Source: Nectonema munidae (lineage: Eukaryota > Nematomorpha > Nectonematoida > Nectonematidae). From it: 64,000 nt of DNA. The notes under the pieces were generated by a model that worked only from the letters and a program-made list of their open reading frames with translations, ran no database searches and was not told where the DNA came from. The position numbers and the translations under genes were made by a program. This document shows positions 1-11,740 of the stretch, piece by piece; within the stretch, counting starts at the first letter, position 1, and each line of letters opens with the position of its first letter. The DNA is taken from NCBI GenBank assembly GCA_030549495.1, contig JAUIRK010000883.1, positions 553,501 through 617,500 on the forward strand, read 5' to 3'.

Positions 1-2500
1 CGAAATTTTTTATATATGCGATGCATTCATATGGAGTTAGTATTGAATATATATATATAAATATATATCAAACCTGATAAAAATTGGTGAAAGCTAAAAT
101 TTTCTACGCCTATAAAAGATTGATTTTAATTTCGTTTTAAAAAATGTGAACCTTCTACTGATGATTCAAGATATTTGATATCAGACTATTGGTACTCATG
201 CTGATCAGAGCTATCAATTTATTATGAAAAATACAAACTCCAGAATAAGTATTAAAGATTTTTAAATGTTTATTTACTTAAACGTTGTTTCTTTGAAAAG
301 CAAAAACACGTTTAGGTTGTTATGATAATTTGTCTAAAATTAGCAGGCACGGTGCTGTCGTCTAATTGAATAAGTTTGGAATGTGTCAAACTTATAGTAG
401 TTAACCAATTGTCAAACTTCCGAAGAAAAATAGCCAAATGTAAAAACGGAAGATGAAATTAAAGGAGCAAGTTCAACCAATGTTCACATGCAAAGCTTTC
501 AAAGGCATGCTTTTGAACAATTGATTCAGGCCAGTGGTTCCCAAATGCAGGATTTTGAAACTTCAAGAGAGGCAGAATTTAAGATTCATTTTCTAAAGAA
601 ATTTATAATCATGATTTTTGATTAATATTTTTTGAAAGTCCAATTAATATTCTTTAAAATTGAAGAAATTGAACTGAATAATAATAATAATAATTAGCCA
701 AAAAATCTCTCATATCAAAATTAAAAAAAAAAAAGTATCCTTTTAATGCAAATATTATTTTCTAAATCTATGTCTTATTTTTGTTTAAAATTAAAGATAG
801 CTTGTCTTTATGTTGCAAAGAAAAGTTTATAAAGTATGCTTAGACGATGGAAAAGAAGTAGGACGAATGTAAATTTTGAATTTTCTCCAAGCGGAATGCA
901 AGATGGAAGTTTGCGATAATACAATGAAAGCAATCGGTACACAATATTCGAGGATTGTTTTAACGAAGAAATGCGATGTTTGATTTGATGAAAAACCGTT
1001 TTTAATCTTTAAATTATGTAATTAAGATATTTATATAATTTGACATTCTTTGCATTATCCAATTTAATGTTTTTTTGTCAAAGTGTACAGTGCTAGGTAT
1101 TGACAAATTTGTGATCACATTCCTTTCAAAATTATATTCTCTCTTGCCTAATCTTTTCAGCCAGACTGTTATCAATCCCAAAGGGACAACTTCTTCTGTA
1201 TTTAAATGTATTCAAATTTGAGAATTCTGTTAATTTGAGCAAAAATCCTCTTATATAATTCAAATATTTATGGAATCTTTTTCCACTTATTCAGATTTTG
1301 AATATAAATTGAGCGGGAACTTTTTAGAAGATAATTGAGAGAAGATATCTGCAAACAGCTACGACTTCTAGATAATGTTTCGAATTGCAAAATGATTAAA
1401 CAAGCATTCCAAATTTTGCTTCCAACTCCTTATATAAATTTTATATTTGTGTTTCAGATTTTGTGTCAATAAACCTATGATATAGAAAGAATACAGGCAG
1501 CCGTAAGCAATCGAATGCTTCTTCGCTTACAACTTCCCATCTTTGTTTTAACTGTTCTGTAACTATGCTTGATATCCTAAACTATTGTGTGTATTAGAAG
1601 AAATATAAGCTGAATGTACTCACATTATTGAGTAGAAATGTAAACAGGAACGAAGAAGACCACTACTTTTGAAATGAAAAGAAACAGATACGAATATGAT
1701 TATATTTTCAACTATATCACCCTGATTCAAGAGACTCGTTCAACCAGTTCAGGACGTTTCGTATCCAAGAATTTTTAAAAAATTTGTGCGAAATAATAAA
1801 AAAATAAAAACACATTTATTTTTATCTAAATGATTACTAAAGATTTTAAAGCCTCGCGTGACGCACTCCGAACACTTTTTTGTCCATTGCAAATTTGAAA
1901 CTCATTTCCTGGAAAAATTTATCATAGAAACTCTATTCAAAACTAGCATGTAAACGTTAAAATAAGGATAGAAAATTAGAAGAAAATAAACAGTCGAACT
2001 TTTTTGGTATCAATAAAAAGTATAAATTATTAAAATTGAAAAAATAACAGCATAGTTGGCGTTAAAATTAGGTATATTGAAGAAAACATCCATAGCACAA
2101 TATTTTAATATGCACATAGCAAACAAACTGTTTACACTTTTTAGATGTTTTTTTCTTTTCATCTTGCAAAGGTAACACAAAGATCTTGAAGTTGAAGTCG
2201 TGGGTTGCGTGTCTTGACAGAAACCATAAAAAGGCAATGACATCTAAAGGTACTTCGGATATCATTGTTCTTGTTCTCATTGATTACTCTGCCAAAATGA
2301 GTGTCAGCCTCTGCATAACAATTTTTTTCCACTTTCTTTGGTTGAAGGAAAGTCGTCTGGTGAATTGAATTTGGCTATTATCCAGGTGTTCAATACACGC
2401 ATGTCTAAATAATTTGAAAAACTGCCTGTGTCCACTTTTTATTAGGTTTGTCTGAGCTTTATATTAGCAACATCTACTCCTTTGTATTCATTATAAGATA
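1..2500. other. AT-rich stretch, no gene recognised
   Basis: This stretch is AT-rich with short (TA)n and (AAT)n runs. The only open frames are short, overlap each other on both strands and show no recognisable domain. No terminal repeats with matching target duplications were found. Confidence 0.5.
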
Positions 2501-2606
2501 ATAAGCTCTCGGGTTTAGAATAAATGTTGCTAACTCCTGCAGTTTTATGTTGTAAGGATAAAATATACACAACTTTTTTTAGAAAAATTCTTGGTATGTA
2601 AGCAGT

Positions 2607-3103
2607 CTAAGAAGCAAATTTTGTGTAAATTATTCTACTCTCACATTCGCATAATTTTAATTCTTTGAGATAAGGTTGCCTGAATATAAGAGGAACAAAT
2701 CTTCTGTTAGCCGTAACTGTTCCACATAAAGAAAAATCTTGGCCATGACACCAAATGACAAGTTCATGGCTGGTGAAAAATTGATCTGTGTAAACTCCAT
2801 AGCTCTTGCTGTCTTTTATCAAACGTTTACACACATTCAAGGCACTAAACCTTTCTCATAAACTTTAGGCTCCATAGGGTAAAAGTATTTAGCATCGTTC
2901 AAGTGGTAAAACTTCATTCCATAATGGCCGGCTTTCTTAGCATCATTAATTTTTATTAGACAACTTCTGTTAAAAGTTACTGGTTGCTCATCTATTGTAA
3001 GCGCTGAGTGTGGAGTCCAATATCTTGAAAAAATATAGAAGTCGTAATGTAGCTTTCTGATCGCACTTAATTTGTCCATAGGGTCCCTCTTCTTTTTTGT
3101 CAA
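2607..3103 (-). pseudogene. piggyBac-type transposase relic
   Basis: Two consecutive minus-strand open segments (3103-2837 and 2840-2607) continue one piggyBac/PGBD-type transposase catalytic core in different frames. The first carries the TIDEQPVTF block followed by KAGHYGMKFYHLNDAKYFYP, matching the family's DEQ…KP.K.G.K…D…Y region with the first catalytic Asp. The second carries YTDQFFTSHEL, matching the family's D..FTS block with the second catalytic Asp. The N-terminal part, the third Asp and the C-terminal Cys-rich domain are absent. The two pieces are shifted by one base near 2838, so this is a broken fragment of about 165 codons. No terminal repeats were found next to it. It matters because TTAA-flanked MITEs are common in the same window. 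Confidence 0.8.
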
Positions 3104-3417
3104 AACGGGAAAAAACGTGAATGAGAGTAAACATCTCGCGCCAAGCTTGCTCTCAAGAAGGAATTATTGGACAAAATTGTCCCTAATCCGTCAACGGTGT
3201 TAGTAAAAAAGCGTCCGTCTTTTATCTGACAAAGCAACAAATATTAAAGAAACCTATAACCATGTATTAAGAGTAATATCTATCGACGTACCTTAATAAT
3301 TCGCTAACCCTGTTATTATACTCAACAGCTTTTTATGTGCATGGATGAATATAAATTTATATATAACAATTTTAAGCCAAATGAAGTGAAATAAATTTAA
3401 ACTTCAAAACCGCCGAA

Positions 3418-3490
3418 ACTTGATAGGTATGGAATCGATAGCTCAAGGTCTTGGGTTCGATCCCGCATCAAGCCTACTTTTTTCATAGTT
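3418..3490 (+). repeat. tRNA-derived SINE, family A, truncated
   Basis: It contains the B-box-like GGTTCGATCCC followed by GCATCAAGCCTACTTT and TCATAGTT, matching the longer copies at 15752 and 35189. The 5' A-box part is eroded. The copy ends directly in the TTC microsatellite instead of the usual ACCTTTAC tail. Confidence 0.75.
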
Positions 3491-3718
3491 CCTTCTTCTT
3501 CTTCTTCTTCTTCTTCTTCTTCTTCTTCTTCTTCTTCTTCTTCTTCTTCTTCTTCTTCTTCTTCTTCTTCTTCTTCTTCTTCTTCTTCTTCTTCTTCTTC
3601 TTCTTCTTCTTCTTCTTCTTCTTCTTCTTCTTCTTCTTCTTCTTCTTCTTCTTCTTCTTCTTCTTCTTCTTCTTCTTCTTCTTCTTCTTCTTCTTCTTCT
3701 TCTTCTTCTTCTTCTTCT
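3491..3718. repeat. (TTC)n microsatellite, about 228 bp
   Basis: An uninterrupted TTC/GAA array of about 76 units joined to the 3' side of a truncated SINE. The long poly-Phe and poly-Arg frames across it are translation artefacts. Confidence 0.98.
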
Positions 3719-3799
3719 AATATATTCTGCCTTCTGGGCTAACCGCCCCTCTAGACGCATCAATCAAATATACTTGCATTATTCTTCTCTTTTTATTGA

Positions 3800-5765
3800 T
3801 TTTCCCATTACTCAATCACTTTTCACTTATTGGAGCATTCATTCTTATACCTTTTCCATCTCACTGAATCAGTCAAAATTTTAAAATCTTATCGCAATTT
3901 CTGCTCAAAACATACTCCCAAGAATTTATTATTTTTATAGTGAAAGAAAAAAATATTCAATTCAAGAGGTGTTAGAACAAGATGAATGAACCCTTCTGAA
4001 AATTTATCTGTTTTTTGAACAAACAAAGTTTTTACAACCGTTACTGAAGTATATTTGATTTTTTGAGTTTATTTGGATAAAAAGACGCACCAATAAACAA
4101 TTAAAGATCCTTTGGTTATACTATTTTCTTTTAAATAGTATAGATTTAATGCATATTTTACAGCTGTAATCCTTCAATGTTTTTCACTTCTGAAAGTAAG
4201 TTTCATCTGAAATTGGCGCGTAAATTTTGTTTCTTCTTTGTTACTTGACAGATTTCATTTACTTTGAACCGGCACTCACCATTCGGCTTTGCAAGTTCTA
4301 CTGTTAATTCTTTAATGAATTCTCTTTTATTTCTGCAAAGTTTATTCATTTTAGATAAAATAAAGGCATTAAATACTCTAAAATCACACAAAATGAAAAA
4401 AAAAGTAATGACCATCTGTCTGTTTTTCGTCTGCATTTATATTCCTCTATATTTTGACCAAATAGATCGATAACAAAAAAAACTCTTTTTTTTAAACTTC
4501 ATTCAATATTTCTTCTCCACGATGAGATGAGATATATTTGATTGATATGTTCTGGGAAAAAATAGACGAAAAACCTTCTCTCTTCGTTCAATAATCTCGG
4601 AACTTATTTTCTATGCAATCTCATATTTCCCAGTAGTGTTAAAAAAATTTTGACTAAAAAGATGGCTGGCTAGTTGATGTGAGGTGAAGAAATTAACTGT
4701 GTTACTATCCCAGTGAGAGCATAACCTGTCTTACGTCACAAACCCAAAATATTTTCATTCCAAACTTTTCTTGTTTTGAAGGAAAGTAGATTTTTTGGGG
4801 TGTACGAACGTCCCATATATGGTACGGCATTTTTTTTAAAAACGAAAAAACATTTTTTTTTATTGTACCCAAATTTCGTTTATTAGTAGTGTGTAAACTT
4901 TGATATATCACTTTCATTAAATAAAACGAAATATTTTTGCTTCGGCATATCAGATAATCAAATTAAATGGACTTTTCGGCACTTGAAGGAACTATGCATT
5001 ACTGACCTATCGGCATGAAAGAGTTAATCAAAAATGTTGTGCAATATCATCCTTTCAAAACATTTTTTGTCGGCCTTCAACCTTAAAACGGTTTCGGGAA
5101 GATTTAATGGCATAAAAAATTTTTTGTTAAATTTTATTAAGTAAACAAAATATTTTTGCTGAAACTATCCAATTTTGTAAATAAGAAGTGTTAATCTATT
5201 TCAACAAATTTTTCATGTGAGGCTTATATAATTGTAAAGCTTTAATTTGGTGTATTAAATTCTAAAATTAGTTATGAAATGCACAAGTTATAAGCATCAT
5301 AAAAATTGGCTTAAATTTAGTCTGTAAATACTACGACGAAAATGTGTACAAAAGGTGTGACGAAGCTATGCAACATAAAGTGGATACGTTCAATTATGCG
5401 TATTATTTTTTTTTGCATAAATATTTATAATGGGTGTAATATAATCATTAAGATATGCTATATACTAGAGCGCATAAATCAATAACAGCTTCTGAAATGG
5501 TTAGTGCAAAGTCAACAAGCTATAATTTATATACGAAAGAAAATAAATTGCTACATGATAATCATTCCTACATTATATCTGATTATTTCTCTTGCAACGC
5601 CTTGTGATGATGACTCTGCCAAGTGGTATGATGAGTGAATTTAAAATTATATAATGTCAAGTGCTTATAAAAATAAATATTTTTTGAAAAAACGTGGCCG
5701 CCTTGAATAAAACTCTTTTGAAAAATAGTAATAAGTTATGCTCACTACAAAAAAGTGGTACCCCT
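3800..5765. other. AT-rich stretch, no gene recognised
   Basis: Short frames only, opposite-strand shadows of one another and without domain motifs. No element boundaries were identified. Confidence 0.45.
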
Positions 5766-5773
5766 CATGTCTA

Positions 5774-6106
5774 CAGGCCCGTAGCCAGCGAGGGCAGGAG
5801 GGGGCCAAGCCCCCCCTCCAACTCAGATTCAGAGCCCCCCCCCCCCCCACCAACTTAATATATTTCGATATCAATAAAGGGTTCAAAAAATGGTTTATTT
5901 TTAGACTATATATAAAAATTTGGTACTTATTAGTTATCTCCCTCCCACTTTAATTTTTTTTCAGTAATTTACTAAAAAAAAATTTTGAATGGGAAAGAGA
6001 TATCCCATAAGTACCAAAAAAATTTTTGTGAAAATATTTACCCCCCCCCCCCCCCCCCCAAATTTTTTCCAGCCCTCCCAATTGAAAAGTCCTAGCTACG
6101 GGCCTA
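5774..6106. mobile_element. hAT-type MITE with CAGGCCCGTAGC ends
   Basis: Left end CAGGCCCGTAGCCAG and right end CTAGCTACGGGCCTA form terminal inverted repeats. They are flanked by a perfect 8-bp target duplication CATGTCTA (5766-5773 and 6107-6114), the signature of hAT transposition. The inside holds poly-C runs near both ends and a second, nested MITE (5922-6015). There is no coding capacity. A related copy lies at 59898-60136. Confidence 0.9.
5922..6015. mobile_element. Short MITE with GGTACTTA ends, nested
   Basis: Left end GGTACTTATTAGTTATCTCC and right end GATATCCCATAAGTACC are inverted repeats of the same type as the larger copy at 16497-19144. The flanks are A/T runs, so the target duplication cannot be judged. 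It lies inside the MITE at 5774-6106 and is therefore the younger insertion. Confidence 0.75.
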
Positions 6107-6867
6107 CATGTCTATCTATCTATAAACGATAATTCCAAAAGATCATTTTTTAAAGTTTAATAAACATAATTTTTCATCCGATTTACTTGAAATTTTATGT
6201 GTTAACTAAAAATATCATTCTCACTTAGCTTGTCAAATTTAATTTGTCTGATGACTTCTAAGGCATATTTACATGTAAAATTTTTAACATTCAGATATAT
6301 AAGTAGCCTGGTAAGATTTTTCTGTTTAATTTTTGTCTTCCCATTGGCTTGCCAGCAAACTAATACAGCTATCACATATGCATCTACATAAATTGATACA
6401 GAATTCCACAAACATATGGTGGCTAAGAAGTACTATGAAAATATATAATAAATTATTGTATATAAAACAAGGGAAATATTTATTTTCAACTAATATGATT
6501 AAATGAAGATTTTAGATGTTTTTTAACGGAAAAGGAACTATTGGAGAAAAAAACATATCACTACAAAATTATTTTTATTTAAATTAATTAATTATATGAG
6601 TGGCCAGGCAAGATAACGGGAGACATAAAAATATATAACAATTCTCGTTTGCCAGACCTCCTTCATACGTAAAGACCTGTGTTTCATTCTATTTTAAGTA
6701 TCTTTCTAATCTTTTTAATTTAGCATCTTTATTTTTAAATAAAGAATATATTTGTGTGTATTTGGGTATATTTGGGTGTATTGGTGTAAAAAGTGTTATC
6801 GTACATAAATAGTAGAAAGTATACCAGAAATTAACTTATAACTGAAAATGCCTAACTTTAGGTAATA

Positions 6868-7722
6868 CACTGTTCCCTCGCTTTACCGCCACCCCGATTT
6901 ACCGCCAACCCCGCATACCGCCATACAATTATGTAGACCAGATTTCTCTCCATTATAATTCCCTCGATTTAACGCCCCTTGCTATCCGCCAATAACATTG
7001 ATAGAACAAGCACACTTTACTTCATTGAAATAACCCTCAATTTAACGCCATGCGTAGTTGATGGAATTTTAGCCGTGATAATGAGTTGCTTGATCCCTCG
7101 CACAAACGCAACCCCGTTTCAATGCCTCTCGCTTAATGCTATAAAATTATATGGATCAAATTTTTCTCTTTTATAACTCCCCCAATATAACGCCACTGTT
7201 GTCAGCCGTCCGCCATATTTATTTACAGAACGGATATAATTTTTTCGTCAAATTTAGCCCCGATTTTTTATCATGTATTGCTGTCAAATTAACTATAATA
7301 AAATTTACTTTTATTTAAACAAAAATAATAGCCTTTGCCATAATTTTCCATCTATTTATGTTTTAGTGACACTTTTGTACTCATTAAGCATTTTTAGTAA
7401 CTGTTATAATGGAAATTCACACAAGAAAATATTTCTGGCTACTAGTAACAAATCTAGAAAGTGATATTATAATAAGAAAAACGCTCAAATGAGGTTTTGA
7501 ACTCAAAGTCTAAAGAAAAAGCAATGCTGAATTTTAACTTCAAAACATAAATAAATTTAAATAAATTTTTGGATTTCTTACTTTAATTAAATGCCGTACT
7601 TTACAATACTACTCAAAGCAAATAAGATAGCTACATTTTCGATACCCCCGACAAACCTCCACCCCCGATATACCGGCAATTGATGATAACCCCAATAGTG
7701 GCGGTATATCGAGGGTGCACTG
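6868..7722. mobile_element. TA-flanked pogo/Tigger-like MITE
   Basis: The left end CACTGTTCCCTCGCTTTACC and the complement of the right end, CAGTGCACCCTCGATATACC, are imperfect terminal inverted repeats continuing into CGCCAC. Both are flanked by TA (6866-6867 and 7723-7724). The left third carries about seven degenerate repeats of a CCCTCGATTTAACGCC-like unit. No transposase frame is present, so it is non-autonomous. Assignment to pogo/Tigger rather than another Tc1/mariner group is inferred from the TA flank and the CAGTG start. Confidence 0.8.
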
Positions 7723-8290
7723 TATATATCCTTGATTTCCAAAAGTTTCGCTTCATTAATGAGCATATCATTATAATATAAATGAAGTTTGTTATAAATT
7801 AATGCTTTCTTTTTCAAGACAAAAACTTTATTTAATGTGACCAAAATGTATCAACCAATAGTGACAAACAGAGACTTATATATAATCAGCATTGTTTGAC
7901 GATTGAATTTTTTCCTACATGTTTTCAGTAGTCCCCCAATATAAGATACTTTAGAGCAAACTCTCTACCACGTTCAAGTTACTCGAATATATCAAAGCCA
8001 ATAATGTTGAAAGATCTGACAAACTATATTTTAAATCAGAAAGAGAGTGCTTCACTGTGATACTTATAATTAATAAAAACAGGGCATTTGTTTTTGATAG
8101 ATTCAAAATCAGGTCATTAAAGTTATAGCCTTCATAAACTCAATTAAATCAATAAAGAATTTCTTCAAAATCTTCTAGACGAAGTGAAGAGGACAATATT
8201 AAATTTGAGATATCTTAAGCAAATAGCTAGAAATTTAATTTAGTGTTTGACATATAAACATATTTATATTTATTTTTTAAAGTAAAGGTT

Positions 8291-8512
8291 TCAAAAGAGA
8301 ACCTTGTTGAGTGAAAAGCGGAACTTAGAAAATGAGTCACATACTCGTACAGACTGTTTTCTCAGGTGGAGATCTGATCCAATAAATTTCAAAGACCGAT
8401 TATTGAAACCATAATAACGAAATTTTACAAGCAGCTTATCAAAATAGATCGAATCAAAAGATTTTTTTGAGTCTAAAAAAACTCCTATTATTTAAAATCT
8501 AATTTTTTAATA
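8291..8512 (-). pseudogene. Non-LTR retrotransposon reverse transcriptase relic
   Basis: Minus-strand translation gives VFLDSKKSFDSIYFDKLLVK followed by RYYGFNN and an LRKQSV block. This matches the F.D..KAFD…LL.KL..YG region of LINE reverse transcriptases, which normally lies just before the PQGS box. The stretch is open for about 70 codons and then decays on both sides. Clade is unresolved. It may extend to about 8100 and 8700 in degraded form. Confidence 0.7.
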
Positions 8513-8812
8513 TTTTCAATTTAAATTTACTGAAATATTTTAGTAAAAAAATTTTCCGTACAACCAAACAATTTTAATTGATGTTTAAAAAACAATTATT
8601 TCTGTAGCCAGAAAAGAATATTTTTGAAAACTTTGGATATTGTAGGTATTAACTTTATGGGTATGTGGTTGTAAATATTCGTTTTGAATTGCTTTTATAA
8701 TTAAGAATAATTTTACAAATTTTAAGTCAAAAACCCTTATTAATACTCATGTTAATGATTTTGTACATAGGATAAGCAATGTATTTTATTATCAATTTTA
8801 ATTAATTCACAA

Positions 8813-9083
8813 TCTATATAATAATAGGCTAGGATCTGTGTGTGTGTCTATCGCTGGAAGCATTCTGATTGGTTGAATTTATTTATTTATATGCTTTGTG
8901 TGTATTTTTATATGGTGTGTAGTGAGCAAAAATACACAAAAAGGATACAATTATGCTAAAAACAATTAACTCACCACCACACCATATAACACCATCAGCA
9001 ACTCATCAGATCATATAAAAAATACACACTACCAAAGATCCTATGTTTCGAGCGCAGCGAGAAACGAACACGAGGCCGGCTAG
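8813..9083 (+). mobile_element. Short non-autonomous Helitron-like element
   Basis: It begins with TCTATATAATAATAGG after an A and ends in CGAGGCCGGCTAG followed by T. This fits the TC…CTAG structure and A/T insertion site of Helitrons. The GC-rich segment CGAGCGCAGCGAG about 35 bp before the end is typical of Helitron 3' ends. Short inverted subterminal motifs (AGGATCT near 8832, AGATCCTA near 9036) are also present. There is no Rep/helicase coding sequence. Confidence 0.7.
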
Positions 9084-10611
9084 TTAATAATAATCTTCCG
9101 AATAATTATTCTTTAAAGAAAAGTTTGACATAAGAATATTATTACAAATACTATAAACAAATCTAGAGACATTTATAATTTAAATTTCAATTTTTAATAA
9201 TATAGTTTGTATAACTGATTTTTGATATTAGATATGATATGTATTAATTCCACTTGAGCTTAGAATTGATCAGCTAATCAAGAAATTTGAATTATTGTAC
9301 TTTATTTTCTTATATACAAATAATTAATATATAAGCTTATCAATAGGGCCACAAAAAACAGCATTGCCTATCCTCAGAATTGTTAGAATTAATTATGTTG
9401 TAAATTACTTTATTTACGATTACACAATGTTGCCTATTTGACACAAAAAAATGAATAATCAAAAATAATTCAAAAACGATACTGAATTAGTTCTAGATTT
9501 AAACAATTGAAGTTAATTGTTTCTAATCCCCATATGAGATCTATAAATACTTTTTTAGTCACAATATCAATCAGAACTCAATGTTTCATTTAAATAAAAT
9601 CAAAGTTTCTATAACAAAATTGTTTCCATGATAGGTTAAAATACATTTGATTATATATGCTCAAATATTTTAGATATATATAGTACGAAGTTGGCAGTCC
9701 TGTAATTACTATATCGTTTTCTGGAAGAATTTTTGATACTTTTAAAATGTTTGGAAAAAGAGACATTTATTAGAATTTAATGGCCTATTTTTTGATCATT
9801 AATGAATTGAAATCATTGAAATCAACAGAACTTTAAAATTTTTATTTAATTTAATGTCATTCGTTGCTATATAAGTAGGATACAATGTCTTTTTAAAGAT
9901 TTCAGAAATAGGAATGTTAAGTTCCATTTTCAGTCAATCTTTTAAATTTGATATGATTATTTCTTTGAATAAAATCGTGATTGACAAATTAAAAAATTTT
10001 ATTGTTTTTTTTATGGCGGAGATAACTCTTTCTCACTTTAGTCAGTAACAAAATGTCTCTGGAAAAAGTAATTTGCATAAGATTATAATTTTTATTAATA
10101 TTCCCATAATTTTTAAGTTTTATTTCTCTCTTAAAAAATAATATAATTAATGTAATATTCATTAACCAATTTCGAATATTCTTCATATTTTTGAACTAGG
10201 TTGTAGGAAAACTAATAAAAAGTAAGAAAATAAAATTCTAAGTATACCAATTATATGATTCAGATATATATATATCTATATTAATTCATAAATGAATATT
10301 TAATAACCTGTCTTAAGAGATTATACTATCCTTATAAATAAATTTTTAGTTCCATTCATGTTTTTTGGCTTAACCTTTTCTGGCCTGGGTTCTTAAGAAT
10401 GAATCGTCTCATTTCTATTCTAAATGAATTTTAATTTAATTTAAAGCAATAATTTTATGGAACACTGCTTTTTCACTCCAATCCTTTTTCACAGTGTTAA
10501 TATATGCACATATCATTTTTCTGCTGTCCAACGCATAAGATAACTCTTCTACTCTCTATATATAATTTTATGGAGAAGAAATCAGATGATTAGTGTCTAA
10601 AATTCTGGTCT
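9084..10611. other. AT-rich stretch, no gene recognised
   Basis: Very AT-rich sequence. A fragment near 10576-10611 resembles the right end of the TTAA-MITE family (CTGGTC before TTAACCC). Nothing else was recognised. Confidence 0.4.
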
Positions 10612-10948
10612 TTAACCCTTTCAACTTTTTCATTTCTTGGTACACGAAAGTCACACTGATCATCGCGTTCATCCTAGTGAGTCTAAGGCCATCCCTCGGG
10701 TTTTAGAGTAACCTGACATATAGGTATGTAAAGCTAACCCCGTTTTCGTATAAAATGGGTTCTGATGCTAAAATTTGTATTTAAATTTTTATTCAAATGC
10801 CCTCAAATAGCGCCAAAATTTCCGTATTTAAATATAAGAAGAAATATTTGAAATATTAATTATCTGTTTGAGAAACTTATAATAATTTACATAAAAACTC
10901 GTTGAGAAAGGAAGCAGAGGAGAGAAAAGCAATGCCTGAAAGGTTTAA
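10612..10948. mobile_element. TTAA-flanked MITE, long subfamily
   Basis: It starts TTAACCCTTTCA and ends GCCTGAAAGGTTTAA, giving inverted ends with TTAA at both borders. The right part (GAGAAAG…AATGCCTGAAAGG) matches the right part of the element at 29325-29602, which defines a longer subfamily of about 280-340 bp. There is no coding capacity. piggyBac-type mobilisation is inferred from TTAA. Confidence 0.6.
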
Positions 10949-11557
10949 GGCCATACATTCTCACGTTTATCAATTAAATTCGATAATTGCCAATGCTATT
11001 GTTGACTTTTAGCGAGGGCACTGCTCTTCTCTCATATAATTTGGTTCGTGTCACGTATGTATATTTTATATTTTTTCTTTTTTTATATTTTCGTCATTCG
11101 ATATCCTAAACTTTGTTAATCATTTTCTGGTTCCATATATTTATCTTCTATGTAACAAAATGTTTCAATCTATTTTGTCACTTTCTTGTGTTAATCTAGT
11201 CCCCTAAATACGATGGTAGTATTTGTTCTTTTGTAACATCGATATTTTTTTTTATCATTTTTGATTAATCTAATTTCTGATGAAAATGAGTCTTTAAAAC
11301 GTTCACCTGCGCTTCCATTTTTTAAGATTATTATATTGAAAATTGCTAAAAGACACTATAAGCTATAAACGTCTTATTTTTGATGTGGAATATATTCGCT
11401 CAAAGCAAGCAAACTACAGGATTTTAAGTGATACTAAATAGTGAATCACAAGTGAATAATATCTCGACCTGTAAATCAGAGAACAGCTTAAGATATGGGT
11501 TTCTTGTGTAATCTTTGGTTCTTGTAAGTCAACTCTAGCAGAATAAGTCATGACAAA

Positions 11558-11740
11558 ATGAAAATAGATGACGATGAGTTGCCAATTCCACTATGTTCAG
11601 CATAGAAATTTCCATCTGATATGTCGGATCACGATGATAAATGGAACAGAAAAGAAGATATAAAAGCTTACAAGCAAAGATTCAATTTCTATACTAAAAC
11701 CGGAGTTGAGTTGTTTGCATCAAAGTAAAAAATGAAATTT
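11558..11740 (+). pseudogene. Possible degraded coding fragment of unknown origin
   Basis: One frame reads MKIDDDELPIPLCSA, a stop, then KFPSDMSDHDDKWNRKED and KAYKQRFNFYTKTGVELFAS before a second stop. The acidic, non-repetitive composition looks more like eroded coding sequence than the surrounding AT-rich background. I do not recognise the family. It could be a transposon N-terminus or chance. Confidence 0.3.

Noticed and set aside
533-560. CAGTGGTTCCCAAA, like a hAT-Charlie terminus
   Set aside because: No inverted partner and no target duplication within about 3 kb.
3443-3763. Poly-Arg and poly-Phe open frames
   Set aside because: They are translations of the (TTC)n array, with no coding evidence outside it.
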